Translations under genes and position numbers: made by a program
Origin: Pseudomonas tolaasii NCPPB 2192
GTDB taxonomy: Bacteria; Pseudomonadota; Gammaproteobacteria; Pseudomonadales; Pseudomonadaceae
DNA length: 64,000 nt
Direction of reading: 5' to 3'
Assembly: GCF_002813445.1 (NCBI RefSeq)
Contig: NZ_PHHD01000001.1
Span: 6,200,001-6,264,000, forward strand
Notes under the pieces: generated by a model
What the model was told of the DNA's origin: nothing
The model's input: the letters and a program-made list of their open reading frames with translations, nothing else
Databases searched by the model: none
Shown: positions 27,043 to 36,383 of the stretch, in pieces
Layout of the letters: each line of letters begins with the position of its first letter
Position numbering within the stretch: the stretch's first letter is position 1

Positions 27043-28230
27043 CTACGCCGCCGCCCTGGCTTTCGCCGAACCCTGCAACAGCAGGCCCACAAGTGCGCCG
27101 AGGGACAGCACAATCAGTGCCGCACCGTAGCCGTCAGTGGTGACAATCAGGCCGTAAACCCGGCTCAGGTTACCCGCCAGCAACGCCGGCAGGCAGAACG
27201 CCAGATAGCTCAGCACGTAGAACGCCGACATCAACCCCGCGCGCTCATGAGGCAGCGCCAGGCTCACAATGCTGCGGATACTGCCCATGAAGCCACCGCC
27301 GAAACCGAAGCCCGCCACCACACTGGCCACAAAGAACAGCGGCAGGCTGGCGCTCTGCACCGCGACCAGCAGCAACGCCACACCCACTGCCAACATCGTG
27401 GCGGATAAACGCATGATCTTGTCTGCCGGCTGGTTGCGCAGGCTGTAGATGGTCAGCGCGCCGCTCAAGGTCACCACCGCCACCAGGCCGCCGCCGATCA
27501 GGTGCGAAGTCGAACCGGTGGCCGCCTTGACCAGCGACGGCGCGAGGGAGGAAAAGAACCCGCCCAGCGCCCATACCGCCACGTTCAACGGCATCGCCAG
27601 CCACAAGGCGCGACGCGCCTGCGGGGGCACATGCAGGGTCGGCGCCAGGGATTTCAAGGCGCCGGGAATGCGGCTGACGGTTTCCCCCAAGCGCCATACA
27701 TACAGGGCCTGCAGCACCATCAGCACCAGCATGGTGAAGTAGATCAACTGAGTCGGCCGTGGTGCGTACTCCACCAGCAAACCGCTGCCCAGGCCGCCAC
27801 TGGCCATGCCCAGCAGCGGCGCCAGGCTGTTGAGCATCGGGCCGCGCAGGCGGTCGGTGTCAAGCAGCGTGGCACTCAGCACGGCAGTCGCCATGCCGGT
27901 GGCAAAACCCTGCAGCGCACGGGCGGCAATCAGGTGGGCGGTAGAGTCGGCGGTGATAAACAGCAGCATCGCCACGATGTTCAGCAGCAACGCGACGAAG
28001 ATCACCGGCTTGCGTCCCAGGTAATCCGACAGCGACCCCACGGTCAGCAGCGCCGTCAGCAAACTCACGGCATAAACGCCGAAAATCACCGTCAGCATCG
28101 CTGCGGAGAAATGCAGGTTTTCCTGATACACCTGATACAGCGGGGTCGGCGCACTGGACGCGGCGAGAAAAGTCAGCACCGTGACCACCAGAAACGCCAG
28201 GCTGGACCGTTGAGAAATGACGCGAGACAT
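27043..28230 (-). CDS. MFS efflux transporter
   Basis: A 395-residue twelve-helix major facilitator of the drug-efflux type (LAFLVVTVLTFLAASSAPTPLY start; GSLSDYLGRKPVIFVALLLN as the loop 2-3 motif A; ARALQGFATGMATAVLSA as motif C-like). I use the ATG at 28230 (MSRVISQ), which has GGAG about eight bases upstream, rather than the GTG at 28236. It is divergent from a TetR gene 91 bases away, so repression by that protein is likely, with inducer and substrate probably the same compound. Confidence 0.9.
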   Translation of the reverse strand: MSRVISQRSSLAFLVVTVLTFLAASSAPTPLYQVYQENLHFSAAMLTVIFGVYAVSLLTALLTVGSLSDYLGRKPVIFVALLLNIVAMLLFITADSTAHLIAARALQGFATGMATAVLSATLLDTDRLRGPMLNSLAPLLGMASGGLGSGLLVEYAPRPTQLIYFTMLVLMVLQALYVWRLGETVSRIPGALKSLAPTLHVPPQARRALWLAMPLNVAVWALGGFFSSLAPSLVKAATGSTSHLIGGGLVAVVTLSGALTIYSLRNQPADKIMRLSATMLAVGVALLLVAVQSASLPLFFVASVVAGFGFGGGFMGSIRSIVSLALPHERAGLMSAFYVLSYLAFCLPALLAGNLSRVYGLIVTTDGYGAALIVLSLGALVGLLLQGSAKARAAA

Positions 28231-28282
28231 GGGCACACTCCGCTAAAGCTAATATTTTGCTTTTGTGGAGTGTGCTACCCCA

Positions 28283-28290
28283 AAGCGCTT
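28283..28290. promoter_or_regulatory. Possible operator palindrome between MFS and TetR genes
   Basis: AAGCGCTT is the centre of the 91-base divergent promoter region. TetR proteins bind palindromes in such spaces. The arms are short, so this is only a candidate. Confidence 0.3.
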
Positions 28291-28321
28291 AAAGCAAATT
28301 CTTTGTGTTAAGGTTTTACGC

Positions 28322-28861
28322 ATGGCTATCAAAGAAGGCCTTCGCCCGGGGGGCCGCAGTGCCCGGGTCCAGGAATCCGTGCACAGCGCGACACGCGAGC
28401 TGCTGGATATGCATGAGCGTTCCAGCGTTACCGTGCCGATGATCGCCGCGCGCGCGGGCGTCACGCCCTCCACTATCTACCGGCGCTGGGGTGACCTTTC
28501 CGTGCTACTGGCCGACGTTGCGCTGGCGCGCATGCGCCCCGACAGCGAGCCGGCCAACACCGGCAGCCTGCGCGGCGACCTGCAGGCCTGGGCCGAACAG
28601 TATCTGGACGAAATGAGTTCGCAGCCGGGTCGCAACATGATGCGGGACATGCAATGCAGCGCCACTCCCGGGTATTGCGTCAGCATTTTGAGTGGGCAGC
28701 TTCAGACGATTGTCGATCGCTACCCACAGAGCGCGGCGCCGAGCGTGGACCATTTGATCAACCTGCTGGCGGCGCCTACCGTGTTTCGTATTTTGTTTTC
28801 TTCGGAGCCTCTGCCGGTGCCGGAGCTGCACACATTGATCGATTTGGCACTCCGAGTTTAA
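28322..28861 (+). CDS. TetR/AcrR family transcriptional regulator
   Basis: A 179-residue TetR-type repressor. The N-terminal HTH is at about residues 15-60 (SATRELLDMHERSSVTVPMIAARAGVTPSTIYRRWGDLSVLLADV) and the C-terminal ligand domain is of the TetR_C_16/C_11 kind. The start is the ATG at 28322 (MAIKEGLRPGGRSARV); a longer frame from 28265 would run into the promoter of the divergent MFS gene. It probably represses that gene and itself. The ligand is unknown. Confidence 0.9.
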   Translation: MAIKEGLRPGGRSARVQESVHSATRELLDMHERSSVTVPMIAARAGVTPSTIYRRWGDLSVLLADVALARMRPDSEPANTGSLRGDLQAWAEQYLDEMSSQPGRNMMRDMQCSATPGYCVSILSGQLQTIVDRYPQSAAPSVDHLINLLAAPTVFRILFSSEPLPVPELHTLIDLALRV

Positions 28862-28880
28862 GGGGCAAACACTGACAACA

Positions 28881-28900
28881 GTGTGGGAGCCAGCTCCCAC
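28881..28900. repeat. Truncated REP hairpin
   Basis: GTGTGGGAGCCAGCTCCCAC is a minimal palindrome made of the tips of a REP pair, in the convergent gap after the TetR gene. Confidence 0.6.
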
Positions 28901-28921
28901 ATTGCCCTGTGTATATTCAAT

Positions 28922-28953
28922 AAAAAACGGCCTCACAGGGAGGCCGTTTTTTT
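28922..28953. terminator. Bidirectional rho-independent terminator
   Basis: AAAACGGCCTC and GAGGCCGTTTT form an eleven-base stem with loop ACAGG, with A and T runs on both sides. It separates the convergent TetR gene and the ABC permease gene and can serve both. Confidence 0.9.
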
Positions 28954-28968
28954 ATGGCGGATCAGCGC

Positions 28969-29748
28969 TTAAGTACGCATCCCGCGCCCGCTCACCAGCA
29001 ACCGCGCACAACCGATATACAGCACCACGGTCGCCACCAGCATGAAGGTGATCGCTACGCTGATCTTGATATCCGACACACCCAGAATGCCGTAGCGGAA
29101 GGCATTGACCATGTGCAGCACCGGGTTGGCCAGCGATACGGTCTGCCAGAACGGCGGCAGCAGGGAGATGGAATAGAACACCCCGCCCAGGTAGGTCAAC
29201 GGCGTCAGCACGAAGGTCGGGATGATCGAAATATCATCAAAGTTGCGTGCAAACACGGCGTTGATAAACCCCAGCAACGAGAAGATCGTCGCCGTCAGCA
29301 CCACCACCAGCAAGGTGACCCCCAGGTGATGCACTTGCAAGTGGGTGAAGAACAGCGACAACAACGTCACGATCACACCGACCATCAAGCCACGCAACAC
29401 GCCGCCCAGGGTATAGCCGATCAGGATGGTGTGCGGCGACACCGGCGACACCATCAGCTCCTCGATGGAGCGCTGGAACTTGCTGCCGAAGAAACTGGAG
29501 ACCACGTTGCCGTAGGAGTTGGTGATCACCGACATCATGATCAGCCCCGGCACGATGTACTCCATGTAGGTGAAGCCGCCCATGTCGCCGATCTGACGGC
29601 CGATCAGGTTACCGAAGATCACGAAGTACAGAACCATGGTGATCGCCGGCGGCAGCAGGGTCTGCGGCCAAATCCGGGTAAAGCGTTTCACTTCGCGGTA
29701 GACGATGGTTTGCAGCGCGACGAGGTTGGGTTGCAGTTCGGAACTCAT
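28969..29748 (-). CDS. yadH: ABC-2 type exporter permease (YadH-like)
   Basis: A 259-residue permease with six helices of the ABC2_membrane family (QTLLPPAITMVLYFVIFGNLIG; GGFTYMEYIVPGLIMMSVITNSYGN; NPVLHMVNAFRYGILGVSD). It closely matches Escherichia coli YadH in pattern. Its start overlaps the ATPase stop by four bases (29745-29748), so the two are translationally coupled. The pair forms a simple exporter of unknown substrate. A terminator follows the stop. Confidence 0.92.
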   Translation of the reverse strand: MSSELQPNLVALQTIVYREVKRFTRIWPQTLLPPAITMVLYFVIFGNLIGRQIGDMGGFTYMEYIVPGLIMMSVITNSYGNVVSSFFGSKFQRSIEELMVSPVSPHTILIGYTLGGVLRGLMVGVIVTLLSLFFTHLQVHHLGVTLLVVVLTATIFSLLGFINAVFARNFDDISIIPTFVLTPLTYLGGVFYSISLLPPFWQTVSLANPVLHMVNAFRYGILGVSDIKISVAITFMLVATVVLYIGCARLLVSGRGMRT

Positions 29749-30677
29749 ACCGCCACCTTCGCCAGATTTTTCTCCACCAGGGACACGAACAACTCCTCAA
29801 GGCGATTGGTTTTGTTACGCAGGCTCAGCACTTCAATGTGCTGGGCCGCCAGTTGAGTGAACAGCGCGGTGATGCCCATGGCCTTGTCCACCTGCACTTC
29901 CAGCGTATGGCTGTCTATCAGGCGGCTCGGGTAGCCGAGCAATTGCGGCGCCACCGTCAGGTTGTTCTTCAGGTCAAGCAGGAAGGTTTCCACATGCAAC
30001 TGGCCCAGCAGGTTGCGCATGCTGGTGTTCTCGACGATGGTGCCGTGGTCGATGATGCCGATGTTGCGACACAACTGCTCGGCCTCTTCCAGGTAATGCG
30101 TGGTGAGGATGATGGTGATGCCCTTCTCGTTCAGCTCAGTGAGAAAGGTCCACATCGAGCGCCGCAGCTCGATATCCACACCCGCCGTCGGCTCATCGAG
30201 AATCAGCAAGCGGGGTTCGTGAACCAGCGCGCGGGCGATCATCAGCCGGCGCTTCATGCCGCCGGACAGCGAGCGCGAAGGCACGTCACGCTTGTCCCAC
30301 AGGCCCAGCTGGGTCAGGTACTGCTCGGCGCGTTCCTTGGCGACTTTCGCCGGAATGCCGTAGTAACCGGCCTGGGTCACGACAATGTCGAAGGTCTTTT
30401 CAAACTGGTTGAAGTTGAATTCCTGGGGCACCACGCCGATGGAGCGCTTGAGCGCCGCGGGGGATTTGTCCAGGTCATGGCCAAAGATATTCACCGAGCC
30501 GCTGGTCTTGTTGACCAGCGTGGAGAGGATACCGATGGTGGTGGATTTGCCGGCGCCGTTGGGGCCGAGCAAGGCGAAGAAGTCACCTTCGGCCACGTCC
30601 AGATCGATACCACTCAGGGCCTGGAAACCGTTGCCGTAGGTTTTGGTTAGCTGCCGGATGGACAGAGCGGAACTCAT
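29745..30677 (-). CDS. yadG: ABC transporter ATP-binding protein (YadG-like)
   Basis: A 310-residue ATPase with Walker A GPNGAGKST (38-46), Q-loop in GVVPQEFNFNQFE, signature LSGGM (137-141), Walker B ending LLILDE (157-162) and H-loop in ILTTHYLEEAEQ. A C-terminal DUF4162-like extension (about 230-310) is typical of the DrrA/CcmA group. It pairs with the downstream permease. It is complete with no missing motif. Confidence 0.94.
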   Translation of the reverse strand: MSSALSIRQLTKTYGNGFQALSGIDLDVAEGDFFALLGPNGAGKSTTIGILSTLVNKTSGSVNIFGHDLDKSPAALKRSIGVVPQEFNFNQFEKTFDIVVTQAGYYGIPAKVAKERAEQYLTQLGLWDKRDVPSRSLSGGMKRRLMIARALVHEPRLLILDEPTAGVDIELRRSMWTFLTELNEKGITIILTTHYLEEAEQLCRNIGIIDHGTIVENTSMRNLLGQLHVETFLLDLKNNLTVAPQLLGYPSRLIDSHTLEVQVDKAMGITALFTQLAAQHIEVLSLRNKTNRLEELFVSLVEKNLAKVAV

Positions 30678-30811
30678 ATCGGAATACGCACCAAAGAAGG
30701 GAATAGAAAGAGTAGATGAGGGCGCAGCCCACGTAGTTCAACGGGGGCGCATGACAAGCATGGTGCTTGCCCGCGCCGCACAAGTACAGTCACCCGTATT
30801 AATAGTGGGTA

Positions 30812-31429
30812 TTAAGTCAACGTGGTCATCACGGCTTTGCGGTAGGCCGGACGCTGCTGCAGGCGCTGGTACCAGGCCTCTAGATGGGGCATCGAAGGCC
30901 GTTCGATGGGCATGCCGAACCAGGCGTAGATAAAGCAGCCCAGCGGAATATCGCCCATGCCGAATTCGGCACCCGACAGATAAGGTTGTTCGGCGAGCGC
31001 CTTGTCCACTGTACCGAGCGCATCGATGCAGGCTTGGCGCCCGGCGTTGATGCTGTCCCAGTTCTGCTTCTCGGCAGGCGTGCGCAGGATGCCCCAGAAC
31101 ACTGCCTTGAAGGGTTCGGCGAGTGTCGAGGTGGTCCAGTCCATCCACTTTTCCGCGTTGGCGCGGGCTTTCAGGTCGACGGGGTAAAAGCTCGACGCCT
31201 GTTTGGCACAGAGGTAACGCACGATGGTGTTGGATTCCCACAACACAAAGTCGCCGTCTTCGATCATCGGCACCCGGCCATTGGGGTTCAATGCGCGGTA
31301 CTGCGGCGTGTCGACCACACCGAAGGCCCCGCCCGCATCAATTGCTTCATAGTCCAGGCCGAGTTCCTCGGCGCACCACAGTGCTTTCCTGACGTTTGAT
31401 GAATTTTTACGACCCCAGATCTTCAGCAT
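30812..31429 (-). CDS. Glutathione S-transferase family protein
   Basis: A 205-residue cytosolic GST. The thioredoxin-fold N-domain is at 1-80 (KIWGRKNSSNVRKALWCAEELGLDYEAID, the cis-Pro in NGRVPMIEDGDFVLWESNTIVRYL) and the helical C-domain follows. The Ser-Ser-Asn near residues 10-12 fits beta/theta-like bacterial GSTs that use Ser or Cys. No operon partner is evident. Its role is probably conjugation or detoxification. Confidence 0.92.
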   Translation of the reverse strand: MLKIWGRKNSSNVRKALWCAEELGLDYEAIDAGGAFGVVDTPQYRALNPNGRVPMIEDGDFVLWESNTIVRYLCAKQASSFYPVDLKARANAEKWMDWTTSTLAEPFKAVFWGILRTPAEKQNWDSINAGRQACIDALGTVDKALAEQPYLSGAEFGMGDIPLGCFIYAWFGMPIERPSMPHLEAWYQRLQQRPAYRKAVMTTLT

Positions 31430-31485
31430 GACCGCGCCTTATTGTTGATGAACATGGCTTGATGAACGCAGCAGCATACGCCGGT

Positions 31486-32145
31486 TCATGCGCGGCTTAA
31501 ATCACTCTGCATGTCACCGAGCAACGCCGGCATGCCCTCACTGAACAGGTGCGGGTAACAATGCTGAATGTGCGTGAAGAAAAACGCCTCGGGCACGTCG
31601 GCAAACTGCCCGTGGTCCAGTACGTATTCCATCGAGCGCTGGCCCTGACGGTTGAACGCATGAAAGACGCTGTCGTTGATGCCGTCGAATTCCAGCGGCG
31701 GCACATCAAAAACTTCGCACAGCCGGCTGTTGAATGCCGGCGTGGCCTTGACCCAAACCCCGCGCAGGAACAACTCGGTATAGCCGTGCATGGCAAATAC
31801 ATCGCTTTTGAGCAAGGCGATCAGGCGTGGCGTGGACAGGTGATTGCGCACATCCGCCAGGCCGATGCGCGCCGGGATCCCGCAATGGCGGGCGCAGGCC
31901 GCAAGCAGGGTGGCCTTGGGCACGCAGTAGCTCTCACCGGTGGCGAGGGCGAAGCTGGCGTTGAGGGTGCCTGGGTCACGGCTGAAGGTGTACGGGTTAT
32001 AGCGAATCGCCTCACGCACCGCGTAATAAAGACTGACTGCCTGGTCACGCAAATCCGCGCTGGAATCGCGATGTTTTTCGGCGAACTCCACCACCGCAGG
32101 GTGGTCACTATCGATGAAGCGGCTGGGACTCAGGTACGTATCCAT
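31486..32145 (-). CDS. Transglutaminase-like domain protein
   Basis: A 219-residue protein of the transglutaminase/cysteine-protease fold. The catalytic Cys is in ATGESYCVPKATLLAACARHCGIPARIG (about residues 67-95), the His in AMHGYTELFLRGVWVKATPAFN and the Asp role possibly nearby in the same block. The start is the ATG at 32145 (MDTYLSPSRF), with GGAG upstream; the open frame continues a further 342 bases upstream without family support. No signal peptide, so cytoplasmic. Related proteins are uncharacterised putative peptidases. It is divergent from fadE. Confidence 0.85.
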   Translation of the reverse strand: MDTYLSPSRFIDSDHPAVVEFAEKHRDSSADLRDQAVSLYYAVREAIRYNPYTFSRDPGTLNASFALATGESYCVPKATLLAACARHCGIPARIGLADVRNHLSTPRLIALLKSDVFAMHGYTELFLRGVWVKATPAFNSRLCEVFDVPPLEFDGINDSVFHAFNRQGQRSMEYVLDHGQFADVPEAFFFTHIQHCYPHLFSEGMPALLGDMQSDLSRA

Positions 32146-32303
32146 GAGCTTTATCTCCAAGACAAGCCTTGAGTGTAACGACAGGTCTGCCACGGAGATA
32201 ACGACGATTCGGCCAAATCTCGTTACACCCTGATCACCGCGCTTTTTCGGATGCCGACTAAGCTCCATGGTGGTTTCGCCCCTGGTTTCACGGAGGATTG
32301 AAT

Positions 32304-34751
32304 ATGCTGTTGTTGTGGATACTGGTGCTGGTGGTCGGCATTGCCTACCTCGCACACCGCCGCGTCGCCCCCCTGCCCGCTCTGGGCGTGGTCGCCGTTT
32401 ACCTGCTGGCGATGGGCGCCTGGAGCCACGCACCGGGTTGGCTGCTGCTGATCTTCTGGGTGCTGATCGCCGCCGTGGCTGCGCCACTGCTGTTGCCCGA
32501 CCTGCGCCGCCAATATTTCACCAAACCGCTGTTCAACTGGTTTCAGAAAGTCCTGCCGCCAATGTCCGAAACCGAGCGTGATGCCATCGACGCCGGCACC
32601 GTGTGGTGGGACGGCGAACTGTTCAGCGGCCGCCCCGACTGGGACAAGTTGCTGGCCTACCCCAAGGCACAATTGACCGAAGAGGAACAGGCCTTCATCG
32701 ACGGCCCGACCGAAGAACTCTGCGCGATGGTCAGCGACTGGGAAATCGGCCAGGCCATGGACCTGCCGCCCGCCGCCTGGGAACACATCAAGACCCACGG
32801 CTTCTTTGCGCTGATCATTCCCAAGGAATACGGCGGCAAGGGTTTTTCCGCCTACGCCCACTCCCAGGTGGCCATGAAGCTCGCCACCCGCAGCGGTGAC
32901 CTGGCATCCACCGTAATGGTGCCCAACTCCCTCGGCCCGGCCGAACTGTTGCTGCATTACGGCACCGACGAACAACGCAACCACTACCTTCCACGCCTGG
33001 CCCGCGGCGACGATATTCCGTGTTTCGCCCTGACTGGCCCGCTCGCCGGCTCCGATGCCGGCGCCATGCCCGACACCGGCGTGATCTGCAAAGGCGAATG
33101 GGAAGGCAAGGAAACCCTGGGCCTGCGCCTGAACTGGGAAAAACGCTATATCACCCTCGGCCCGGTCGCGACCCTGCTCGGCCTGGCCTTCAAGGCCCAC
33201 GACCCGGACCACCTGCTGGGTGAAGAGGAAGACCTGGGCATCAGCCTCGCGCTGATCCCCACCGACACCCCCGGCGTGGAAATCGGCCGTCGCCACCTGC
33301 CCCTGGGCGCCGCCTTCATGAACGGCCCCAACTCCGGCAAGGACGTGTTCATTCCGCTGGAATTCCTCATCGGCGGCCAGGAAATGCTCGGCAAGGGCTG
33401 GATGATGCTGATGAACTGCCTGTCGGTGGGCCGTTCGATTTCCCTGCCCGCCGTGGGCACCGGCGCGGCCAAGTTCACCAGCCTGGTCACCGGCCAATAT
33501 GCGCAGGTGCGTGAACAGTTCAACGTGCCGCTGTCCGCCTTCGAAGGTATCCAGGAAGCCCTGGCGCGCATCGGCGGCAACGCCTGGCTGATGGACAGCG
33601 CGCGGATGCTCACCGCGAATGCCGTGGACCTGGGCGAAAAGCCCTCGGTGCTGTCGGCGATTCTCAAGTATCACCTTACCGAGCGCGGCCGCGAGTGCAT
33701 CAGCCACGCCATGGACGTGCACGGCGGCAAGGGCATCATCATGGGCCCGAACAATTACCTGGGCCGCAACTGGCAAGGCGCGCCGATCTTCATCACCGTG
33801 GAAGGCGCGAATATCCTGTCCCGCAACCTGATGATCTTCGGCCAGGGTGCCATTCGTTGCCATCCGTTCGTGCTCAAGGAAATGGCGTTGGCCGGTCGCG
33901 AAGACCACGACCAGGCACTCAAAGAGTTCGACAGTTTACTGATGCAGCATATCGGTTTTGCGGTGAGCAACGCGGCCAGTACGCTGGTGCTGAATCTCGG
34001 CGTGGGTCACTTCGAAAAAGCGCCGGGCAACCGCCTGAGTCAGGGCTACTTCCGCGCGTTGAACCGCCAGGCTGCAGCGTTTGCCCTGCTCGCCGATCTG
34101 AGCATGATGCTGCTGGGCGGCGAATTGAAGCGTCGTGAGCGCCTGTCGGCGCGCCTCGGCGATGTGCTGAGCCATATGTACCTGGCGTCGGCCGCACTCA
34201 AGCGCTACCACGACCTGGATTCGCCGGACCACCTGGAACCGCTGTTCGCCTGGGCCATGGAAGAAAGCCTTGGCAAGTCGGAGCGCGCACTGGACGAGTT
34301 GCTGAGCAACTTCCCGAACAAGGTGCTCGGCTGCCTGCTGCGGGTGATTGTGTTCCCGTTCGGGCGCCGCCATACCGGGCCATCGGATGCGCTGGATGCC
34401 GAAGTCGCTGCCGTCATCGGCCGCGCCAAAGGCGACCCGACCCTCGAAGAACTGCTGGCCGGCTGCTACCGCCCGCAAGCGGCGGAAGACCCGGTGGGCG
34501 CCCTGCAACATGCCTACGACCTGCTCGGCGCCAGCCAACCCCTGCAGAAAAAACTCCACCAGGGCCTCAAAAGCGGCCAGGTCAAACCGACTGCCGGCGA
34601 GCACGCCATCGATGCGGCATTGCATGCTGGCGTGCTGCAGCCGGCCGAAGCGCAGACCCTGCGTGATGCCGAAGCGGCGCGACGCAAGGTGATCGACGTG
34701 GATGATTTCAGCAAGGAAGAGCTGGCCCACACTGAAGGCAAAGTCCGCTGA
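32304..34751 (+). CDS. fadE: Acyl-CoA dehydrogenase FadE
   Basis: An 815-residue FadE that catalyses the first step of fatty-acid beta-oxidation. Two N-terminal membrane helices (LLLWILVLVVGIAYLAH; LLLIFWVLIAAVAAPLLL) anchor it. The dehydrogenase core includes FFALIIPKEYGGKGFSAYAHS, CFALTGPLAGSDAGAMPDTG, KGWMMLMNCLSVGRSISLPA and DVHGGKGIIMGPNNYLGR. A long C-terminal domain (DUF1974) ends the protein, as in the 814-residue E. coli enzyme. GGAGG at 32292-32296 sets the ATG at 32304 over the TTG at 32298. The PA2817-type gene follows, as in P. aeruginosa. Confidence 0.96.
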   Translation: MLLLWILVLVVGIAYLAHRRVAPLPALGVVAVYLLAMGAWSHAPGWLLLIFWVLIAAVAAPLLLPDLRRQYFTKPLFNWFQKVLPPMSETERDAIDAGTVWWDGELFSGRPDWDKLLAYPKAQLTEEEQAFIDGPTEELCAMVSDWEIGQAMDLPPAAWEHIKTHGFFALIIPKEYGGKGFSAYAHSQVAMKLATRSGDLASTVMVPNSLGPAELLLHYGTDEQRNHYLPRLARGDDIPCFALTGPLAGSDAGAMPDTGVICKGEWEGKETLGLRLNWEKRYITLGPVATLLGLAFKAHDPDHLLGEEEDLGISLALIPTDTPGVEIGRRHLPLGAAFMNGPNSGKDVFIPLEFLIGGQEMLGKGWMMLMNCLSVGRSISLPAVGTGAAKFTSLVTGQYAQVREQFNVPLSAFEGIQEALARIGGNAWLMDSARMLTANAVDLGEKPSVLSAILKYHLTERGRECISHAMDVHGGKGIIMGPNNYLGRNWQGAPIFITVEGANILSRNLMIFGQGAIRCHPFVLKEMALAGREDHDQALKEFDSLLMQHIGFAVSNAASTLVLNLGVGHFEKAPGNRLSQGYFRALNRQAAAFALLADLSMMLLGGELKRRERLSARLGDVLSHMYLASAALKRYHDLDSPDHLEPLFAWAMEESLGKSERALDELLSNFPNKVLGCLLRVIVFPFGRRHTGPSDALDAEVAAVIGRAKGDPTLEELLAGCYRPQAAEDPVGALQHAYDLLGASQPLQKKLHQGLKSGQVKPTAGEHAIDAALHAGVLQPAEAQTLRDAEAARRKVIDVDDFSKEELAHTEGKVR

Positions 34752-34771
34752 TACCAGCGGTCATATAAATA

Positions 34772-34807
34772 CGGGCGCGGGAGCTATATACTCTCGCGCC
34801 CGTTTTT
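34772..34807 (+). terminator. Rho-independent terminator after fadE
   Basis: ACGGGCGCGGGAG pairs with CTCTCGCGCCGT (one bulge) around CTATATA, followed by five T. It is 20 bases after the fadE stop and 20 bases before the next gene's start, so the next gene may have its own promoter or depend on read-through. Confidence 0.8.
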
Positions 34808-34826
34808 GCTTTAGAGGACTTATCTC

Positions 34827-35234
34827 GTGTCCAACGTCGTTGCCGATCATCTCGTCTTGCTCGACCACCTGCGCAGCATCCTGGTTGCCGTCGGCGAAGC
34901 CGAACAGGTACCCGAGGAAAGCCACTCGCTGTTCCTGGAGCGTTTCGACGAACTGCGCGCCCTGCTGCCGATCGACCCGATCGAAAGCCAGTACCTGGGC
35001 CAGGACCTGATGAGCCAGGTCATCCTGCGCTACCCGCAAATTGCCCACCTGGTACCACGCGACCTGCTGTGGTTCTTTGGCGGCGACTGCCTGCACTTCA
35101 TGCCCGATGAAGAACTGGACCTGTACCAGGCCCTGGAAGAGCGTCGCTTTGAAGCCGAACAGAACGACGAACCGTTCGACTGGAACCAGGAAAAACAACT
35201 GCTGGCCATGCCGCAGGACCAGAGCAAGCACTGA
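34827..35234 (+). CDS. PA2817-family conserved protein
   Basis: A 135-residue soluble acidic protein (LPIDPIESQYLGQDLMSQVI, PRDLLWFFGGDCLHFMPDEELDLYQ) conserved in pseudomonads next to fadE. It starts with GTG at 34827, with GAGG about 11 bases upstream. No catalytic motif is visible. The constant neighbour suggests a role tied to fatty-acid oxidation, but that is inference. Confidence 0.85.
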   Translation: MSNVVADHLVLLDHLRSILVAVGEAEQVPEESHSLFLERFDELRALLPIDPIESQYLGQDLMSQVILRYPQIAHLVPRDLLWFFGGDCLHFMPDEELDLYQALEERRFEAEQNDEPFDWNQEKQLLAMPQDQSKH

Positions 35235-35254
35235 TCTTCCAGACCCACGCAAAC

Positions 35255-35349
35255 CAAATGTGGGAGCTGGCTTGCCTGCGATACGGGCAACTCGGTCTGT
35301 CAGCCAAACCGAGGTGATGCCATCGCAGGCAAGCCAGCTCCCACATTTG
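35255..35349. repeat. REP-type palindrome pair
   Basis: CAAATGTGGGAGCTGGCTTG..CTGCGAT and its exact inverse flank about 40 bases, in the convergent gap between the PA2817-type and LysR genes. Confidence 0.88.
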
Positions 35350-35364
35350 CACCGCATTTCAACC

Positions 35365-36297
35365 CTACCGTCGGCGCAATGTCGGCTCTTTGGCCATGCA
35401 CTCCACCAGATAATCAATAAACACCCGCAACTTCGGCGGCAGGTACCGCGTGGGCGAATGCAGCAGCCACGCCTCGCCGTGGTACGACGCAATAAAATCC
35501 CACTCCGGCAGCACCTGCACCAACCGCCCCGCCTCCAGCGCATGGCGCGCGGTGAAATACGGCAGGCTGCCAATCCCCACATGTTGAAGCACCGCGTCCA
35601 GCCTCACGCCTGTGTGGTTTGCCGCATACCGCCCGCGTACGCCCACCGTCACCGCCTTGGCGCCCTGGCGGAATTTCCAGCGCGAGTCCCCCGGGGTTTC
35701 CCCCAGATAAATGCAGCTGTGCTCCAGCAAATCATGGGGGTGGCCCGGTGCGCCATGCTCGGCCAGGTACTGCGGCGTCGCGCAGAGCAAATGTTCGATG
35801 GGCAATAACTGGCGGCCCACCAACCCCGGCGGTGGGCTGTCGGTGATGCGAATGCTCAAATCGACGTTGTCATCGATCAGGTCCACATGCCGATCCTCCA
35901 GGATCAACTGCACATCCACCTTCGGGTAGCGCCGCAAAAACTCGGGCATGTGCGGGTGCACCACAAAACGCCCAACGGCCTTGGGCACGCTGATCCGTAC
36001 CAGCCCTTCGGCCTCATGGGTGAACTGGCCGCTGATTTCCATCACCGAGCGCGCCGCGTTGACCATCTCCCGGCAACGCTTGAACACCTCTTCACCGCCT
36101 TCGCTCAAGCGCAATTTGCGTGTGGTGCGTTGCAGCAGTCGCGTGGCCAGGGCCTGTTCCAGGCGCGAAATGCTGCGGCTCACCGCCGAAGGCGAAACGC
36201 TCAGTTGCCGCGCGGCCTCCGAGAAGCTGCCGGTTTCCACCACTTTGACGAAAATCGCCATTTCGCCCAGCAACGGCAAAGGAAGATTGATGCTCAT
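35365..36297 (-). CDS. LysR family transcriptional regulator
   Basis: A 310-residue LysR regulator with HTH (AIFVKVVETGSFSEAARQLSVSPSAVSRSISRLEQAL) and an effector domain of the same subgroup as the one at 1606-2523 (VDLIDDNVDLSIRITDSPPPGLVGRQL). I prefer the ATG at 36297; an ATG at 36312 is possible. It is divergent from alaX, 87 bases away. That gene is not a usual LysR target, so the regulon is open. Confidence 0.88.
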   Translation of the reverse strand: MSINLPLPLLGEMAIFVKVVETGSFSEAARQLSVSPSAVSRSISRLEQALATRLLQRTTRKLRLSEGGEEVFKRCREMVNAARSVMEISGQFTHEAEGLVRISVPKAVGRFVVHPHMPEFLRRYPKVDVQLILEDRHVDLIDDNVDLSIRITDSPPPGLVGRQLLPIEHLLCATPQYLAEHGAPGHPHDLLEHSCIYLGETPGDSRWKFRQGAKAVTVGVRGRYAANHTGVRLDAVLQHVGIGSLPYFTARHALEAGRLVQVLPEWDFIASYHGEAWLLHSPTRYLPPKLRVFIDYLVECMAKEPTLRRR

Positions 36298-36383
36298 GGT
36301 GCACAGGTCCATTGATATTTGAACGGATTATCACCTATCCAGGCACTATTTATACTGCGCACAGAACCCTGATGCGGATGTAG

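Noticed and set aside
32223..33908. A 561-codon minus-strand frame opposite fadE
   Set aside because: Shadow of the FadE codons, without a ribosome binding site or recognisable domain.
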